Made by a program: the position numbers and the translations under genes. From assembly GCA_026168455.1 (NCBI GenBank), contig CM047427.1, forward strand, positions 65,786,162 to 65,850,161: a stretch of 64,000 nt of DNA, in the 5' to 3' direction. Source of the stretch: Theocolax elegans. Its lineage: Eukaryota > Arthropoda > Insecta > Hymenoptera > Cerocephalidae. Below are positions 61,701-64,000 of this stretch, piece by piece (position 1 is the first letter of the stretch; the number at the start of each line of letters is the position of its first letter). The notes under the pieces are model-generated. The model searched no databases. It was not told the DNA's origin and saw only the letters and a list, made by a program, of their open reading frames with translations.

Positions 61701-64000
61701 ATATTTTTTCGTATTTTTTTTTCATCTTTCAATTTTCAGGGTTCGAATAACCCAAAAATGAAACACGTATATATTATCGATTTCATAATTTATTTTCATA
61801 AACAATTTATAATAGCCAGTAAGATGCGGGTCTAAGTTTGAAATAAATTATGTTGTAAACAAATAGCAATAAATTCATATATATATCGTTATCAGTATTA
61901 TTTATAATCCTACAATTTAGTATTACCTTGTAACTGGATCTAATTTTCAGCTATATACAGCAAACGCACTATATACACGCAAATTCGAATTTCAAAACGA
62001 ATTTCATAAGTTACTTAATGAAATATCATAATTTCTTGTTATGTGTTCTGTTTAAATATATATGCGCCGGTCAATATATTCGAATTGATATCACAGTGTC
62101 TCCGACCTTTCTATTTTACTATAAGGGAATCTTAAACATGCCGGCTGTTATATCGATCATATAGAGAGAAGTCCTCGTGCGTTTTAGTCTCGATCGTTCG
62201 CGTATCTCGGCTTCGAGTTCGATGAAAGACTCGGGCGCTTCGTGGTTCGCATTCCATTCACAGAAACGCGGAGATCGGGTGCGCGATGCGAGAGTCTAGT
62301 AAAATAGAAAATTAAATTCCAACTGAAGGAACTGGAGACAAACAGTTCCTCTTGGTTGAGCGGTAGGCTTAAGTAAGATATGTACCTTCTATTTACTGAA
62401 GAGGCAGTGCTATCCTACCACTGATCGATTTTGCTATTAAGAAAATACTTTCCCTTCAACTTAACTTTTCTTTCCCCTTATTTTATTAAGCTTTCTCGAT
62501 TCTCAAGAGTTATGTACCTATTTAACTAAAAATACCCCAATAATTTATTAAGATTTTTTAATTCCTAATGTGAACGTAAAATGTACCTCAAAGTAATATA
62601 TTTGAAACATAGAAATGGCAATATATCTACATATATAAAACATTTAAAGATTGAAAATTGTAGGTAATTGTTGTTCTATTTTAAAATAACCTCAATGTTA
62701 ATCATTAATAAATATTTATTTTATTTTTATGTACGCATACATTAGTGTGTTAAATGTTAATATAAATTGTGCTTACAATTTAGCTGTAGGTATATACATT
62801 ATTAGACTTTCCAAATTTGTAAATTATTCAGATAATATTAATAAATCTACAAACCCATTTTTATTTCCTTTGTATACGCAAAATATTTGTTCAATAACTA
62901 TAAGATCAGAACAGTATATATTTAATTAATTGAGAGATTTTTCAATACACTTTCTCGTTTATTATAAAATAACAATAAAAAGTGATTTATTATTATTATT
63001 TTATTAAAAAAATGTGCGGAATCTTTTAAAATTTTGTGATTTTCTTCTCATCTTCGGTGTCTATGGCTTCTTAAAATAATTTTCTTATAACCTTTAAATT
63101 ATATTGTATTCTATCATATTATGTTACGTGATTATGTGAACTTATTAATTCTTGGTATAGAAAGGGTAGTTGTATATTAAGTTTTGCTTCTGGACGAAAA
63201 GATCGATAGAGATTACAAGTTACATAGATGCTCATTTTACAATAACGTACATTTCCTAACTTATTCGGCATCTGCATAATGTATTTTAAAAAAGTGTGTT
63301 AATGGGGACAGGTGAATTTATTAAGAGAAGCTACAATTCGTTGTCTGCATTTATCTCAAAGAGTTTAATTTGAAAAAAAGAACTGTTGACCTTTTGACCC
63401 GAGAGTAAAATTAAGTAAGCATCTGCGATACTATAAGATTGAAGTACGATTAATTTATAAATAATCTGTTCTAAACTTATTTGACATACTTTAAACATTT
63501 ATTAATGTTTCTATTATACTGATCATGGTTTAATTGTTTAAGATGTGTATGTACTACAGATATTGCAAAATCACATTCTTTGATTTGATTTACCGAATAG
63601 TATTTGATGCTTTTATTTTTACTGTCACAAAGTAGTAGGTCTAAATTCGAAGAGAAAAAAAGTGACTGTTAATTAGTGAATCAGTTGTATCGACAGCAAA
63701 ATCGTATCATGGTTAAATATAGTACTAAACTATACTTTATTCAATACCAGAAATTATTTAAGAGTCCATTTTAAAACTGTAGTTGTTGTGCCAAGACTAA
63801 CAATTAGCTTCACTTTGTAAATTTTTAATCGATTCTGTGCGTTCATTCTTTATAAACATTAGCTAATTATAACGGTAGTTTACGTGTCGAGTAGCCAAAT
63901 AAATTTTTCTACCAGGAATTTTCAGACCTGGGAATACTAATAATTACCCTTTTACCCACAAACGTGTCAGTATTCAAAAGAGAAAATCGACGGATTAATA
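58774..64000. other. Gene-poor stretch, 5.2 kb
   Basis: AT-rich with no supported gene. A CpG-containing block at about 62100-62300 includes a 25-codon frame from ATG 62222 and may be a promoter or untranslated exon. Frames at 60717-60914, 61279-61650 and 62729-62929 show no domains. CTAGGAGAGG at about 60529 resembles the foldback family 2 terminus but has no partner. Confidence 0.35.
61511..61555. repeat. (GT)n(GC)n microsatellite
   Basis: Alternating purine-pyrimidine DNA, GTGTGTGTGT passing into GCGCGCGCGC, a sequence type able to adopt Z-form. Confidence 0.93.

Noticed and set aside
62348..62375. TGGTTGAGCGGTAGG, an A-box-like sequence
   Set aside because: No B box or cloverleaf follows.

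Overview
The window is AT-rich, intron- and transposon-dominated animal DNA, most likely from an insect. A hymenopteran (ant or wasp type) is a guess from general character, not shown by the sequence. There are no operons, ribosome binding sites, rRNA genes or CRISPR arrays. Only one conserved cellular gene is secure: two minus-strand exons (38748-38610 and 36308-36201) encoding the N-terminal RRM of an hnRNP C/RALY-type RNA-binding protein. The start exon is preceded by a splice acceptor and the second exon ends at a donor with no continuation found to its left. The gene therefore probably extends beyond both window edges, and much of the 64 kb may be its introns. Layout, left to right. 541-4724: a 2.1 kb tandem duplication without genes. 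5.5-6.4 kb: a weak minus-strand transcript candidate. 6829-10850: a 4.0 kb DNA transposon with 19-bp perfect terminal inverted repeats and TTAA target duplications; it carries a broken transposase gene resembling the 'Mutator-like transposase domain' family and contains a nested 681-bp foldback element. 12017-12707: a second, related foldback element. Both foldbacks have arms of about 300 bp or more, CWAGGAGA termini and 3-bp TNA target duplications. 18723-20805: a 1.04 kb tandem duplication. 21508-21983: a truncated foldback copy. 22797-23270: a MITE-like palindrome. 23993-32849: a P-element-type transposon with 30-bp terminal inverted repeats, an exact 8-bp GGTTCGAT target duplication and a THAP/DDE transposase gene. 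It is interrupted by a deleted Ty3/gypsy retrotransposon, by a copy of the P-free insertion site, and by a second copy of its own transposase segment. 36201-38748: the RRM gene. 38968-39903: a TA-flanked transposon remnant that keeps a PHD-finger open frame. 40878-40979: a compact hairpin. 41427-45107: a 1.84 kb tandem duplication with a G-rich strand. 56.5 kb: a tRNA-like pol III unit. 57221-57615: a palindromic MITE. 58108-58773: a 5'-truncated LINE ending in a TATC tail. The rest holds no gene I can support. The most informative observation is the P/gypsy locus. An occupied P-element allele and an empty allele carrying a gypsy element next to the same site are present one after the other in a single contig. 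Removing 27111-30696 rejoins the transposase in frame. Together with four further near-identical tandem duplications, whose copies differ mainly by single-base indels, this suggests that two haplotypes were joined or left uncollapsed in a long-read assembly. True local duplication remains possible. The most novel biology is the pair of related foldback families with TNA target sites, and the pairing of TTAA targets with a Mutator-like transposase domain.
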